64,000 nucleotides of DNA from Desulfovibrio desulfuricans (GCF_004801255.1 NZ_CP036295.1:2566001-2630000); one strand, 5' to 3'. Counted from the first letter of the stretch, positions 50,387 to 59,352 are shown. Numbers and translations: made by a program. Notes: generated by a model not told the origin, from the sequence alone.

Positions 50387-52600
50387 CTATTTGCCGTTGC
50401 GAGGGCCGGAGCGTCTGCCCTGCCCGCCGCGGCTGCTTCTTTCCTGCCGGTCTGGGCGTCGCGCTGGCCGCTGAGCTGGCCTATCATGTCTGTCTTTTTT
50501 GTCCTGACGGTCGTCGCGACGATCGGGCCGATCATGTCTATCCTGTTTGCCCTGATGGTCGTCGCGGCGCGGACGATCCGACCCCTGAGGACGGGAGGGC
50601 CGCCCTCCCTGACTGCCGCGGTCGTCGCGGCGATCCTGCCGATCATCACGGCGGGGTCTGTCATCGCGGCGGGCGCGGTCGTCACGAGATGGGCGGTCTG
50701 ACTGCCCCCTGCCTGCGGATGTGTCGTCATCCCTGCGGTATGCGGGCCGTTGCCCCTTGCCTGCCCTGTCGCCGCCGTCACGGCGATCATGGTCGCCGCG
50801 CCCTTCCCGATTATCCCGGTTGTTACGGGTGTCCCGACTTTCGCGGCCATCGCGGCTTTCCGCATCCCGCCTGGGTGTTACGGGCCTTTCGCCCTGCGAA
50901 TGGGGGGGGCTTACCTTCAGGGCTCCGCTTTTGCGGTCGCGCTCGGCTCCGGGGGCCACCGTCACGGTCAGTTCCTCGCCGGAGGCCAGAGCCTCGGCAT
51001 TTTCGAGCAAGAGCATGCCCTTGCCGGAACAGGCGTAGCGCGCCCGGCCTGCCAGACCGGGAACAAGAAACGGGGCGGAAAGCACCCTGGCAGATACCGC
51101 CGGTCCGTTTTCCGCAGGCGATTCGGGCAGGGCGGCGAGCAGCAGGGGCGAAAGACTCAGGCCGCTTTTGCCAAGGCCCGCAGTCAGCGAGATATCTTCA
51201 AGCCAAAGGGGCGCACCCTCGCTGCCAAAGGTAAAGTGACACCACGTACGCCCGCCCTGGCCGCGCAACAAGGGGCAGTCGAGCTGGTGAGGACACGGGG
51301 CAAGAGCAGTCAGCCCGCCGTCCACGGCCAGCTGCCGCAGGCGCATGATGGTGGAGCCGCCAAGACGGGTACCCGGTTCCACAAACAGCAATGCGGGGCC
51401 TACGGCAGCGGGAGCATCCGAGTTCTCCTCCCGCTTGGCCCCAACATGGTCAAACAGGGGGGAGAGGGATTCAAGAAAACTGTCCAGCCGGTCCTCGCGG
51501 CAGCCTTCGGGCTTTTCGCCGTCCGCGCCGGTATCGGAGTTGCCGTCAAAATCCGGATCGTCGCCATCCAGCGAGTCGAACTCGTCCTCGTCCTCTATGG
51601 CGCTTGCGCCGCGCGAGTGCTTTTTGCCAAAGCGCAGCTCGTTGAGCACATTGGCGGCACTGACCAGCCAGGGACGCGCCCGACCGCCTGCCAGCAGGGG
51701 CGCGGCCTGCCGCACCACCTGATCAAGCGGCGCGCGGGCCACCCGCACGGGCCAGACGGGCTGCCCCGTCATCTCGCCCAGCACTTCCATAAGGGTTTTG
51801 CCAAGCTCCAGCGGCTGCGACGATGTGTCGAGCGCCAGCACCCGCAGGGGGGCAGTACGCCACTGCGGCCTTGCCAGCCAGAGCGCCAGCGGCAGCGTCA
51901 GCGGGCCGGAACCCACATCCACCAGCAGGGCCTCGCCCCCTTGGGGTGCAACACTGCGCGGATCGGGCAGCGGCAGGCTGGCCAGCATGCGCGTGAGGCG
52001 CACAAGGTTCCACGGCAAAAAGTAATACAGATACGCGCTGATGGACGCGGGGGAGCTCCAGTAGGGGCGCGCGAGGCCAGCGCGCTCTGTGGTCAGCAGG
52101 CGCGACAGGTCTGCCACGTCGTCGGGCAGCGAACGCCGGTGAGCGGTGTTGAGCGGCCACACCTTTGCCAGCGCCTCGGGCAACATGTCCAGAATGCGCA
52201 TGGTCTCCGCCGACATTGGCGGAAAAAGCGCCCTCGCGGCAGGCCAGGCGGATGCCGCTAGTGGCTGGCGCTGACCCGAAGGAGCAAACGTTTTTTGCCC
52301 GTCACGTACGGGTCTGTCGCCAGCGCGGTCGCTGCGGCGCTCAAACCGGCCGTCGGCCCTGTCGTTACGGCGGTTGCCGGGGCGGTCGCTGCGCTGCCCG
52401 TCACGCCGGTCTTCGCGCCTGTCGGACTGCCTGTCGGGACGCCCAGCGGCGCGGCTCCGGGAACCGCCGTCCTCCCGCCTTTCGGAACGCTCACCCGGAC
52501 GGTTGTCACGGCGGGCATTGCCGCGGGCACGGCTGTCGCCCTCGCCCGAGCGGCGACCTCGCCGACCTGAAGTATTGGAAGAATCATCTTTGGCGGACAT
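50387..52600 (-). CDS. Rsm22-like methyltransferase with Arg/Asp-rich tails
   Basis: A 737-residue protein. The core (about residues 110-580) is an SAM-dependent methyltransferase (LLVDVGSGPLTLPLALWLA near residue 225) of the Rsm22/METTL17 family, recognised by APCPHQLDCPLL (about 431-443) and TWCHF (about 452). In mitochondria these proteins act on the small ribosomal subunit and their Cys residues bind a [4Fe-4S] cluster. Both ends are low complexity: residues ~1-105 and ~590-737 consist of RD, RRDD, DRR and RGG-like repeats, with an acidic DEDEFDSLDGDDPDFDG insert in the middle. It abuts the RACo-like gene upstream. A role in ribosome assembly or methylation is inferred. Confidence 0.75.
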   Translation of the reverse strand: MSAKDDSSNTSGRRGRRSGEGDSRARGNARRDNRPGERSERREDGGSRSRAAGRPDRQSDRREDRRDGQRSDRPGNRRNDRADGRFERRSDRAGDRPVRDGQKTFAPSGQRQPLAASAWPAARALFPPMSAETMRILDMLPEALAKVWPLNTAHRRSLPDDVADLSRLLTTERAGLARPYWSSPASISAYLYYFLPWNLVRLTRMLASLPLPDPRSVAPQGGEALLVDVGSGPLTLPLALWLARPQWRTAPLRVLALDTSSQPLELGKTLMEVLGEMTGQPVWPVRVARAPLDQVVRQAAPLLAGGRARPWLVSAANVLNELRFGKKHSRGASAIEDEDEFDSLDGDDPDFDGNSDTGADGEKPEGCREDRLDSFLESLSPLFDHVGAKREENSDAPAAVGPALLFVEPGTRLGGSTIMRLRQLAVDGGLTALAPCPHQLDCPLLRGQGGRTWCHFTFGSEGAPLWLEDISLTAGLGKSGLSLSPLLLAALPESPAENGPAVSARVLSAPFLVPGLAGRARYACSGKGMLLLENAEALASGEELTVTVAPGAERDRKSGALKVSPPHSQGERPVTPRRDAESRDGRESRDTRNNRDNREGRGDHDRRDGGDRAGKGQRPAYRRDDDTSAGRGQSDRPSRDDRARRDDRPRRDDRQDRRDDRGSQGGRPSRPQGSDRPRRDDHQGKQDRHDRPDRRDDRQDKKDRHDRPAQRPARRPDRQERSSRGGQGRRSGPRNGK

Positions 52601-54403
52601 TTAAACTCCAAAGCGCATATGGCGCAGATAATCATTGTGAAAATTCGGTTGATCCACAAGGGAAAGCACAACGGCGTCTCGGCACAAGCGGGACAAGGCC
52701 CCCGCTTTGTCCCCCTGCAGGGCCAGCAGGGCCGCGCCGTCCAGCGCTGTATTGCCTACGGCGCGGATGCGACGGGTCAGTGCGGCAGGCACAAAGCCCA
52801 GGGTTTCAAGATCGTCGGGGTTGGCGTGCTCGCCCAGAGTACCGGCCAGGCACAGGGCCGCGACCTTGCCGGCAGGCAGGCTTGCCGCCCGCAGCAGCGC
52901 CTCCAGCGCCAGTGCAAAGGCCGCCTTTACCTTGAGGAGTTCCTCCACATCGGCGGCGGCCAGCCACATGCCGTGCGGCAGATGCAGGCGCGCCCCGGCC
53001 CCTGACAAACTGCACTGGCCGGGCGTTTCCAGCCCAGCGGTCAGCCTGCGGGCCAATGGCATGGCCGGGTTGGCCACAAACTGGCCGTCCTGACGCAGCC
53101 CCCCCGCCCGCAGCAAAACAGCCAGCAGCGACAGATAGCCCGTGGCGCTGATGCCCCGCGCCGTGCCTGCCAAACCCTGCCCTGCGGCGGCAGCCGCCTG
53201 ACTGCAGGCCGGGCAGGGGCACATGCCGCCAGCGGCATGCTCATGCGGCGTCTGCGAAGTGTTTTTTGCGGCCGCGGTCTCATAAAACCGCGCTGCAATC
53301 CCTGAGGGGGCAAGCGCAAACCCTGTAATCACGCCGGGGCCGGCCAGTTGCCCGCATTCGGGGCCGATGCCTTCAAGGGCGGGGCCCAGGGGCACGCTGG
53401 CCAGCCACAATCCGCCTGCCTCCGTTACCAGGGCCAGCTCGCCGTTGGTGCCAAGGTCGGCCAGCACGAAGGGGCGGGGAATGTCCGCATCGAGCAATGC
53501 CGCCAGCCCGGCGCTGATATCGCCGCCCACAAAAGGGGCTGGCAGCGGCGGTATATATACCGGCGGCAAATCCGGCAGAGTTACGGTTTCATCCCCGCTG
53601 TGAGCAAGTCTGTATGGGGCGGCGCACAGCCCCTCGACGTCGCGGTTGAGAAAAATATCGGTCATGGCCGTATTGGCGGCCAGACACATGCGCCCTACCC
53701 GGCCCCTTCCGGTTCGCAGCAAATAATCCACTATCCGCCGCAGTTCCTGCCGCGCCAGCAGGGCCAGCCGCTCGCGCCCGCGAGGTTCGCGCGCCACGGC
53801 AAGGCGCGACATGACGTCGGCCCCGGCCCCGGCCTGCGGGTTAAGCTCGCGGCCCTCGGCAACGGGCACGCCACTGGCCGTAAGCGCCCGCCAGCACAGC
53901 GAGGTTGTGCCCAGATCCACAGCCAAAACCAGATCATCCGTGCCGTCAGCAACGTAGCCTGACTGGCCCTCGCCGGAGGCCTGCGGCCTTGTCGCCGTCA
54001 GGGGCAGCGGTTCCGAAGCCAGCGGCCCAGTGGCGCCCTGCGGCGGCGCAAGACTTTCCGCAGGCAGCTCTAGCTCAAGCGCCGCCTCGCCTGTCAGCCC
54101 ACCAGCGTCGGGGACTTGACGGCGGCAGGCCAACCGCCAGCCAGCCGCCAGCTGCTGCGGGGTAAACACCGACTCCTCGGCTGGCAAAACGGGCGGCGCA
54201 TGGCGCACAAAACGCACGCGGCAGCGCCCGCAACGCCCCAGGCCGCCGCACAGGGGCAAGGGGCGGACCAGGCCGGAAAGCCAGATGGCGTGCGAAAGGC
54301 TTTGCCCTGCACTAGCGGCAATAGTCAAGCCCGCCGGGGCCTGCGCAGCACTTCCAGAGTTGGGGGCACCGCAGCCGCCAGCTAAAAAAAGACGCACCAA
54401 CAT
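52601..54403 (-). CDS. RACo-like protein: 2Fe-2S ferredoxin plus ASKHA ATPase domain
   Basis: A 600-residue protein. The N-terminal plant-type 2Fe-2S domain has Cys52, Cys58, Cys61 and Cys93 (CX5CX2CXnC). A linker leads to an ASKHA domain (DUF4445 type) with VLAVDLGTTSLCW, LADLGTNGELAL and LCLAGTLGEHANPDDL. RACo-type proteins use ATP to reduce inactive Co(II) corrinoid proteins of methyl transfer. An extra MCPCPACSQA segment (about residue 390) may bind another metal. No corrinoid protein or methyltransferase of that kind is near; instead its stop abuts the Rsm22-like start, so the two are coupled. AGGG lies 7 bases before the ATG. Confidence 0.85.
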   Translation of the reverse strand: MLVRLFLAGGCGAPNSGSAAQAPAGLTIAASAGQSLSHAIWLSGLVRPLPLCGGLGRCGRCRVRFVRHAPPVLPAEESVFTPQQLAAGWRLACRRQVPDAGGLTGEAALELELPAESLAPPQGATGPLASEPLPLTATRPQASGEGQSGYVADGTDDLVLAVDLGTTSLCWRALTASGVPVAEGRELNPQAGAGADVMSRLAVAREPRGRERLALLARQELRRIVDYLLRTGRGRVGRMCLAANTAMTDIFLNRDVEGLCAAPYRLAHSGDETVTLPDLPPVYIPPLPAPFVGGDISAGLAALLDADIPRPFVLADLGTNGELALVTEAGGLWLASVPLGPALEGIGPECGQLAGPGVITGFALAPSGIAARFYETAAAKNTSQTPHEHAAGGMCPCPACSQAAAAAGQGLAGTARGISATGYLSLLAVLLRAGGLRQDGQFVANPAMPLARRLTAGLETPGQCSLSGAGARLHLPHGMWLAAADVEELLKVKAAFALALEALLRAASLPAGKVAALCLAGTLGEHANPDDLETLGFVPAALTRRIRAVGNTALDGAALLALQGDKAGALSRLCRDAVVLSLVDQPNFHNDYLRHMRFGV

Positions 54404-54499
54404 TTATTTACCCTGCCTGAAGCCCCCGCTAAAGGCAAGCGCGCCGCTGCTGCGGGCCGTGCGGGCAGCCTGCGCCGACAGGCAACGCGCTTGTCAAAA

Positions 54500-54515
54500 T
54501 GGCCTTTATCTTGCA
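54500..54515 (+). promoter_or_regulatory. Sigma-54 (RpoN) promoter of fliM
   Basis: TGGCCTTTATCTTGCA matches the consensus TGGCAC-N5-TTGCA, with GG and GC exactly 10 bases apart. It lies 72 bases before the fliM ATG, giving a leader of about 60 bases. Confidence 0.8.
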
Positions 54516-54587
54516 TATTCCACTGCATGGTCGTGCGCGGCAATTTTCGTCCGCAACATACTTTTTCACGACTGTTCCGAGGCTGGC

Positions 54588-55568
54588 ATGAATAAAGTTC
54601 TGGCGCAAGACGAAGTTGATGCCCTGCTGCGCGGGCTCTCCGGCGGAGAAATCGAAAGCGAAACCGAGACGCAGGAAGATGAATCCGGCATTGTCTCCTT
54701 TGACCTTGCAAATCAGGATCGCATCATCCGCGGGCGTATGCCCGTGCTCGAAATCGTCAACGACCGTTTTTCGCGGCTTTGCACCAACGCGCTTTCAAAC
54801 TCCGTGCGCAAGCGTGTGGAACTGAACCCCATATCCATTGACATGACCAAATTTGGCGAGTTTATGCGCTCGCTGCCGGTGCCCACATCCATCAACATCT
54901 TCAAGATGGACCCCCTGCGCGGCAACGCCATCATGGTTGTCGATTCGCGTCTGGTTTTTGCGCTGGTCGAAAACGTCTTTGGCGGCGCAGGCTCGCAACC
55001 CAAGGTCGAGGGCCGCGAATTTACGCGCATCGAGCAGGCCGTGGTGGACAAAATCGTCAAGATCGCCCTGGACAACATGGAAGAATCCTGGCGACCAGTG
55101 CACGACGTAAAGCTTGAACTGGTGCGCAGCGAAATCAACCCGCAGTTTGCGGCCATTGTGCCCCCCAGCGACGTGGTGGTGGTCATTACCTTTGAGGTGG
55201 AGCTTGATACCGCGCTGGGCTCGCTGATCATCTGCCTGCCCTACGCAACCATTGAACCCATCCGCTCCAAGCTGCACGCCAGCTTCCAGACCGAGCGCCT
55301 CGAAGTTGACCATGCCTGGGTTGCCCGCCTTAAAGAGCGCCTGCTCGAAACGCCGGTGGAAATGAAGGTGCAGTTTGGCCGCACCACCATCACGGGCAAT
55401 CAGCTGCTGCGCATGCAGGTAGGCGACATCATTGTGCTTGATACAGACCAGGAAGACATGCTCAACTGCACGGTGGCGGGCGTTACCAAGTATCAGGGGC
55501 TACCGGGCACCATCAAGGCCATGAAGGCCTTTCAGATCATCAAGGAAAACGAACCGCAGTACACCTGA
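54588..55568 (+). CDS. fliM: Flagellar motor switch protein FliM
   Basis: A 326-residue switch protein. The N-terminal CheY-P-binding peptide LAQDEVDALLRG is intact, then the middle CheC-like domain (NPISIDMTKFGEFMRSLPVPTS, IEQAVVDKIVKIALDNMEESW) and the C-terminal SpoA domain (LLRMQVGDIIVLDTDQED). With FliG and FliN it forms the C-ring that sets rotation direction. CGAGG precedes ATG 54588. It is alone, without fliN, behind its own sigma-54 promoter. Confidence 0.96.
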   Translation: MNKVLAQDEVDALLRGLSGGEIESETETQEDESGIVSFDLANQDRIIRGRMPVLEIVNDRFSRLCTNALSNSVRKRVELNPISIDMTKFGEFMRSLPVPTSINIFKMDPLRGNAIMVVDSRLVFALVENVFGGAGSQPKVEGREFTRIEQAVVDKIVKIALDNMEESWRPVHDVKLELVRSEINPQFAAIVPPSDVVVVITFEVELDTALGSLIICLPYATIEPIRSKLHASFQTERLEVDHAWVARLKERLLETPVEMKVQFGRTTITGNQLLRMQVGDIIVLDTDQEDMLNCTVAGVTKYQGLPGTIKAMKAFQIIKENEPQYT

Positions 55569-55913
55569 TGCGGGCACCCGGCCTGACATGCTGGCCGCCC
55601 CGTTATGCGCCCCGTCAGACGCGGGGTTTTACGCCCGGAAATGTTGGTGTTGCAGTTTTGCAAAGATAAAGGCCCGAGCCAGTCGGATGCGCCCTGCGCA
55701 ACATCCGTCAGGCCCGGGTTTTTGCATTGCCGACGCACGGGTGGTCGGGGCAGCCGCGCGCAGCCCAAGGCTTCCCGCGCCCAAGTTTCCCCGCTCCCAA
55801 CCGCCCGCAGCCCTGCAGCATAAAATTTTTGCTGGCGCGATGGGGTCGCCATACGACCAGCCCCTTTGTCAGCCATCAACCCCAGCCTGACACTCTGGCC
55901 GTCCCAGTGGCCG
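55569..55913. other. fliM / gmhB convergent intergenic region
   Basis: 345 bp with a small terminator for fliM at its left. An ORF beginning at 55866 on the plus strand starts like a signal peptide but runs antisense into gmhB and was not called. Confidence 0.55.
55610..55630 (+). terminator. Terminator after fliM
   Basis: CCCCG / CGGGG stem, 7-base loop and four T, 41 bases past the fliM stop. Confidence 0.6.
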
Positions 55914-56570
55914 TCACGCTGGCTGCTGGCCCTGACCGCCGTCGTCTCCCTTGCCGGGGCAGCGCCCGCCGCAGCCGCCGGTGGGCAGCAAGGCAAGCCG
56001 ATGGGCCCGCATCTCGGGCGCAAGTATGTGCACCCCGGCGGCTGCCAGATGCGGTACGACTTTGACGCCGTCGGGCACGGGAACATTGTTCTCGTACGCG
56101 CCAACGGGGGGGCGCAGCAGCACGCAGCTGCAGCCGGCGGCGAGCCCCGCCTGCATGTCGCGCACGCGGTCGCCGATCATCCATGAACGCGCAAGATCGA
56201 TATTCAGGTCTGCCGCAGCCCGCAAGAGAAGTCCTGGCTCCGGCTTGCGGCAATCACAGGGGCCGGTGACCTCCGGCAGGTGGGGGCAATAGTACCAGGC
56301 GTCGATAACGGCGTTGCTGGCGGCGAGGTCTTCATTGATCCAGGCTTCAAGCGCGTGCAGATCGTCCTCGCCAAACATGCCGCGCGCGATGCCTGACTGG
56401 TTGCTCACCACCACCAGAAGGTAACCTACGGCATGGAACCGCCGGAGCGTTTCCACCACGCCGGGCAGCCAATGCCAATCCTCCTTGCGGTGCACGTAGC
56501 CCGTGTCATTGTTCAACGTGCCGTCTCTGTCCAGAAAGATGGCGCGACGCGGCGCCTCGGTCATGCTCAT
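55914..56570 (-). CDS. gmhB: D,D-heptose-1,7-bisphosphate phosphatase (GmhB, HAD family)
   Basis: A 218-residue HAD phosphatase. The nucleophile motif is IFLDRDGTLNNDTGYV, motif II is VVSNQSGIARG, the zinc-type loop CPHLPEVTGPCDCRKPEPGLL is complete, and motif IV is WMIGDRVRDMQAG. It removes the 1-phosphate from heptose bisphosphate in ADP-heptose synthesis for LPS core. ATG 56570 has AGG close upstream. The last ~30 residues after VKVVPHL are a Gly-rich extension beyond the usual family length (~190). Confidence 0.92.
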   Translation of the reverse strand: MSMTEAPRRAIFLDRDGTLNNDTGYVHRKEDWHWLPGVVETLRRFHAVGYLLVVVSNQSGIARGMFGEDDLHALEAWINEDLAASNAVIDAWYYCPHLPEVTGPCDCRKPEPGLLLRAAADLNIDLARSWMIGDRVRDMQAGLAAGCSCVLLRPPVGAYENNVPVPDGVKVVPHLAAAGVHILAPEMRAHRLALLPTGGCGGRCPGKGDDGGQGQQPA

Positions 56571-56683
56571 GAAATACCTAGCCTTGAGGGTTGCGGGTAT
56601 CGGTTGGGGATGTACCGTGGCGATTTTGCGCCAAACTGCAAAAAATTGCAAAAAATCCCGGATGAGCAACCAATCCCATGCCG

Positions 56684-56721
56684 TAAAAAAACGAAGCGGC
56701 CCCCAATTGGGCCGCTTCGTT
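56684..56721 (-). terminator. Terminator after the MucR-like gene
   Basis: A 13-bp stem AACGAAGCGGCCC and its complement, loop CCAATT, followed on the minus strand by a run of T; 51 bases past the stop. Confidence 0.92.
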
Positions 56722-56772
56722 CCCAGCCTCTCAATGGTTGGGCATAAATAATGCTGCTGAACCCGGCGAGGG

Positions 56773-57180
56773 CTAGCTGACTTTGGGGGCTGTCATTCTG
56801 CGTTCCCACAGCCTCATCTCGTTCATCTTCTTGCGGCGCTCGCGCTGCAGGGCCTTACAGGCCAAAGGCGCTCCCTTTTTGAAGCCCCACTTTTCAAGAT
56901 ATTCTTCCGTGGTGAGCCCATGGGTCGACAAATGACGTTTCGTCAAAATTTTGAAGCTCTTGCCACATTCAAGGCAGGTAACGCTCTTTTCTTTGATCGA
57001 CTTTCTGGCCTCAAGCACTACTCCGTCAAAGTCAGGTTCGCACACCTCGTCGCCAGCAGCGACAGAGTGTATGCTGACGGCAACCTTTTGAACATACGCC
57101 GTGATTTCCTCAGCACTCATGACCCTTACGCCAGCCTGAGCCTTGGCAATTTCCAAAGCACCCTTTAAAAAATCGTCCAT
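56773..57180 (-). CDS. Ros/MucR family zinc-finger transcriptional regulator
   Basis: A 135-residue DNA-binding protein. The zinc finger is CLECGKSFKILTKRHLSTHGLT: Cys69, Cys72, His83 and His87, with one residue more between Cys and His than classic Ros/MucR (10 instead of 9). The following TTEEYLEKWGFKKGAPL is the conserved family extension. MucR proteins bind AT-rich DNA and silence genes in a H-NS-like way in alphaproteobacteria. GGAG lies 5 bases before the ATG. The gene sits beside a 1-kb AT-rich region, a plausible target. Confidence 0.9.
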   Translation of the reverse strand: MDDFLKGALEIAKAQAGVRVMSAEEITAYVQKVAVSIHSVAAGDEVCEPDFDGVVLEARKSIKEKSVTCLECGKSFKILTKRHLSTHGLTTEEYLEKWGFKKGAPLACKALQRERRKKMNEMRLWERRMTAPKVS

Positions 57181-58223
57181 CTTGTCTCCGCGATATATTA
57201 AGTTAACAAACTTTTGAACTACAAAGTTTCAGCACAAACACTATTTCGATAATGCAATTTGTGTCAACCCAATTAACGGCAATAGCCGTCAAAATTAAAT
57301 AGGGCAAGACGCAACGAATAGGGAACCGCATAAACGGTGATTAAAAAAATACCCAATTCATATCTCTGGCCTTTTAGCCTGCTAAACAGCAACTCACATG
57401 TCGTTTTACCGTTGAACTGAAAATAATGTTCAAATTCACATCGTACTATAAAAAAAGAAACTGCCATGCAACATTTCATGATAATCACAGGTATGAACAA
57501 AAATTATAAAAATACATAAATGTAATTATACACAATATTGATGCTTAAATTTTAAGCAATAAAGACTGATCAACCAATTAGTTACAAAGTATAGTTGCAA
57601 TACAATTACAAAAATTTTAATAAAATAATTATCATAAATGAATAGTAAACAATATAAATGAACCAATTAACATACACAGATCTCAACTATTATCACGCGC
57701 AATTCTAACATCATCATGCGAAAATACTACCAAAACGCTATCTTTGCCGCAAAACTAAATAATTTTACTAAACATTATCCCACATTCAGCATTGTAACTT
57801 TTGACTATTCAAGTATTTTTTATTGCGAAAATAATCAATTCAAGTACAACTTTTTTTAGTCAATCATAAAATACTATCTATGTTAATTGATTATTTTTTG
57901 AACGATAACAATTATGAGAATAATTATTTTTTAGACAAGCCATATATAATTGCAGATTATAAATCATGCAAGATAATTATAATAATAATTTTAGAACGAG
58001 TACATACCCGCATTCATATTGCGAGGTTTACCGCGCAGCCTTCACCCAGTTCACTTTTGTATCAAAAAATTTAAATTATTAATGCCGAGCAGCATATTCT
58101 GTTGAATTCTTGCCGATTCACTCGTAAATCACATAGCACGTGCGGCAAATACAACGCGGCGCTCCGTTATGCTGCGCGTAACTGGGATTATACACATCAG
58201 TGCGCTACTGAGGCGATAAGACA
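57181..58223. other. 1-kb AT-rich intergenic desert
   Basis: A 1043-bp stretch with composition unlike the rest of the window (bases 57601-57660 contain only 7 G or C). ORFs at 57273-57500 (-) and 57880-58074 (+) lack ribosome sites and recognisable similarity and are probably chance. Small symmetric elements are present: GCTTAAA-T-TTTAAGC at 57543-57557 and ACGGC-AATA-GCCGT at 57276-57289. The right 140 bp returns to normal composition and should hold the channel promoter. Confidence 0.75.
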
Positions 58224-59270
58224 ATGGACCGAAGCGTGAAAAAAAAATTCTACATCCGCATGCTGCGCATTCGACAAAGACTGGGCATATTCTGGCCCAT
58301 ACTGTTCAATGGCGCTGTGCTTTTTATCATATTCATACTGGGCAGTCTTGGATATAAGTATATAGAAGGATGGTCTTTTTTTGACGGTTTTTACATGGTT
58401 CTTATCACCCTTTCCACCATCGGGTTTGGCGAGGTGCACCCGCTTACCGATTCTGGAAAGTGGCTCACTACCTGCATTATTATTTCGGGCGTCATGTACT
58501 TTGCCCTTCTCATTGGTTATTTTGTGCAACTGGCTTCTGAGGGTCGCGTTTTTCAAATGATGCGGAGGCGCAGAGTGGACAAGGCAATAGCGGCTCTTTC
58601 GGGCCATTGCGTGTTGTGCGGGTTTGGGCTGGTGGGCCGCGTGGTGGCGGCGGAGCTGGCCGCGGACGGCGTGGATGTGGTAGTGGTTGAGACGGACGAT
58701 AAAAAGGCGGAAGAAATTGAAAACGCCGGTTACTTTCTTGTTCTGGGCGACGCCACATCCGACAACGTCATGCAGCGTGTAGGGCTAAACAGGGCCAAGG
58801 CGCTTGTGGCTTCCATGTCCAACGACCCGGCCAACGTATATGTCGTGCTTTCGGCGCGCTCCATGAACCCCGACCTGTATATCGTATCGCGCGCCAGCGA
58901 CAACCGCCACATCAGCAAGCTAAAAACAGCCGGAGCCAACCGGGTCATACTGCCGCACATGATCGGCGGGCAGTCCATTGCCCAGGCCATCCAGCGCCCG
59001 CTGGTCGAATCGTTTATGCATCGCAGCAGCGACGCCAACGATGAGGTGCAGCTTGACGAATTTGTGGTGTCCGACACCTCCCCCCTTGTGGACAAAAGTC
59101 TGGCGGAGGCGGCCCTGACCAAGACGCACGACGTGATCATACTCGCCATCAAAAGCCCGAAAAATCCCATTTTGCAAAAAACGCGCGCGGATACTGTCAT
59201 GCGGGCGGGTGATATATTGCTGGTAGCAGGCTCAAAGATTCACCTGCAAGGGCTCAACGACATGATGTAG
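58224..59270 (+). CDS. Ion channel with RCK (TrkA-N/TrkA-C) regulatory domains
   Basis: A 348-residue two-helix channel of the bacterial MthK type. Membrane helices are at about 25-43 and 85-103; between them the pore loop holds TIGFGE (residues 65-70) where potassium channels normally have TVGYGD. The cytoplasmic part has a Rossmann RCK N-domain (HCVLCGFGLVGRVVAAELA; acidic end VVVETD) and an RCK C-domain (QLDEFVVSDTSPLVDKSLAEA ... GDILLVAGS). It probably passes potassium under nucleotide or ion control. The start MDRSVKKKF follows ACTGAGGCGATAAGACA; a GAGGCG site lies 11 bases upstream. It stands alone. Confidence 0.9.
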   Translation: MDRSVKKKFYIRMLRIRQRLGIFWPILFNGAVLFIIFILGSLGYKYIEGWSFFDGFYMVLITLSTIGFGEVHPLTDSGKWLTTCIIISGVMYFALLIGYFVQLASEGRVFQMMRRRRVDKAIAALSGHCVLCGFGLVGRVVAAELAADGVDVVVVETDDKKAEEIENAGYFLVLGDATSDNVMQRVGLNRAKALVASMSNDPANVYVVLSARSMNPDLYIVSRASDNRHISKLKTAGANRVILPHMIGGQSIAQAIQRPLVESFMHRSSDANDEVQLDEFVVSDTSPLVDKSLAEAALTKTHDVIILAIKSPKNPILQKTRADTVMRAGDILLVAGSKIHLQGLNDMM

Positions 59271-59309
59271 CCGCCCGCCCAGGGCAACTTGCCAATATTT
59301 GCCCCCAAC

Positions 59310-59352
59310 CCTGCCCACGCAAAAGGCCGTCCAACAAAGGACGGCCTTTTTA
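59310..59352 (+). terminator. Terminator after the channel gene (repeat copy 1)
   Basis: Stem AAAGGCCGTCC / GGACGGCCTTT with loop AACAAA and a T-run, 40 bases past the stop. The whole 43-bp module recurs at 60396-60438 with one difference. Confidence 0.92.

Noticed and set aside
55866..56186. Plus-strand ORF beginning with a signal-peptide-like stretch
   Set aside because: Most of it is antisense to gmhB, with no ribosome site; the hydrophobic start is probably chance.
57273..58074. Two short ORFs in the AT-rich desert
   Set aside because: No ribosome sites, no motifs and very AT-rich codons; chance ORFs are expected in such DNA.
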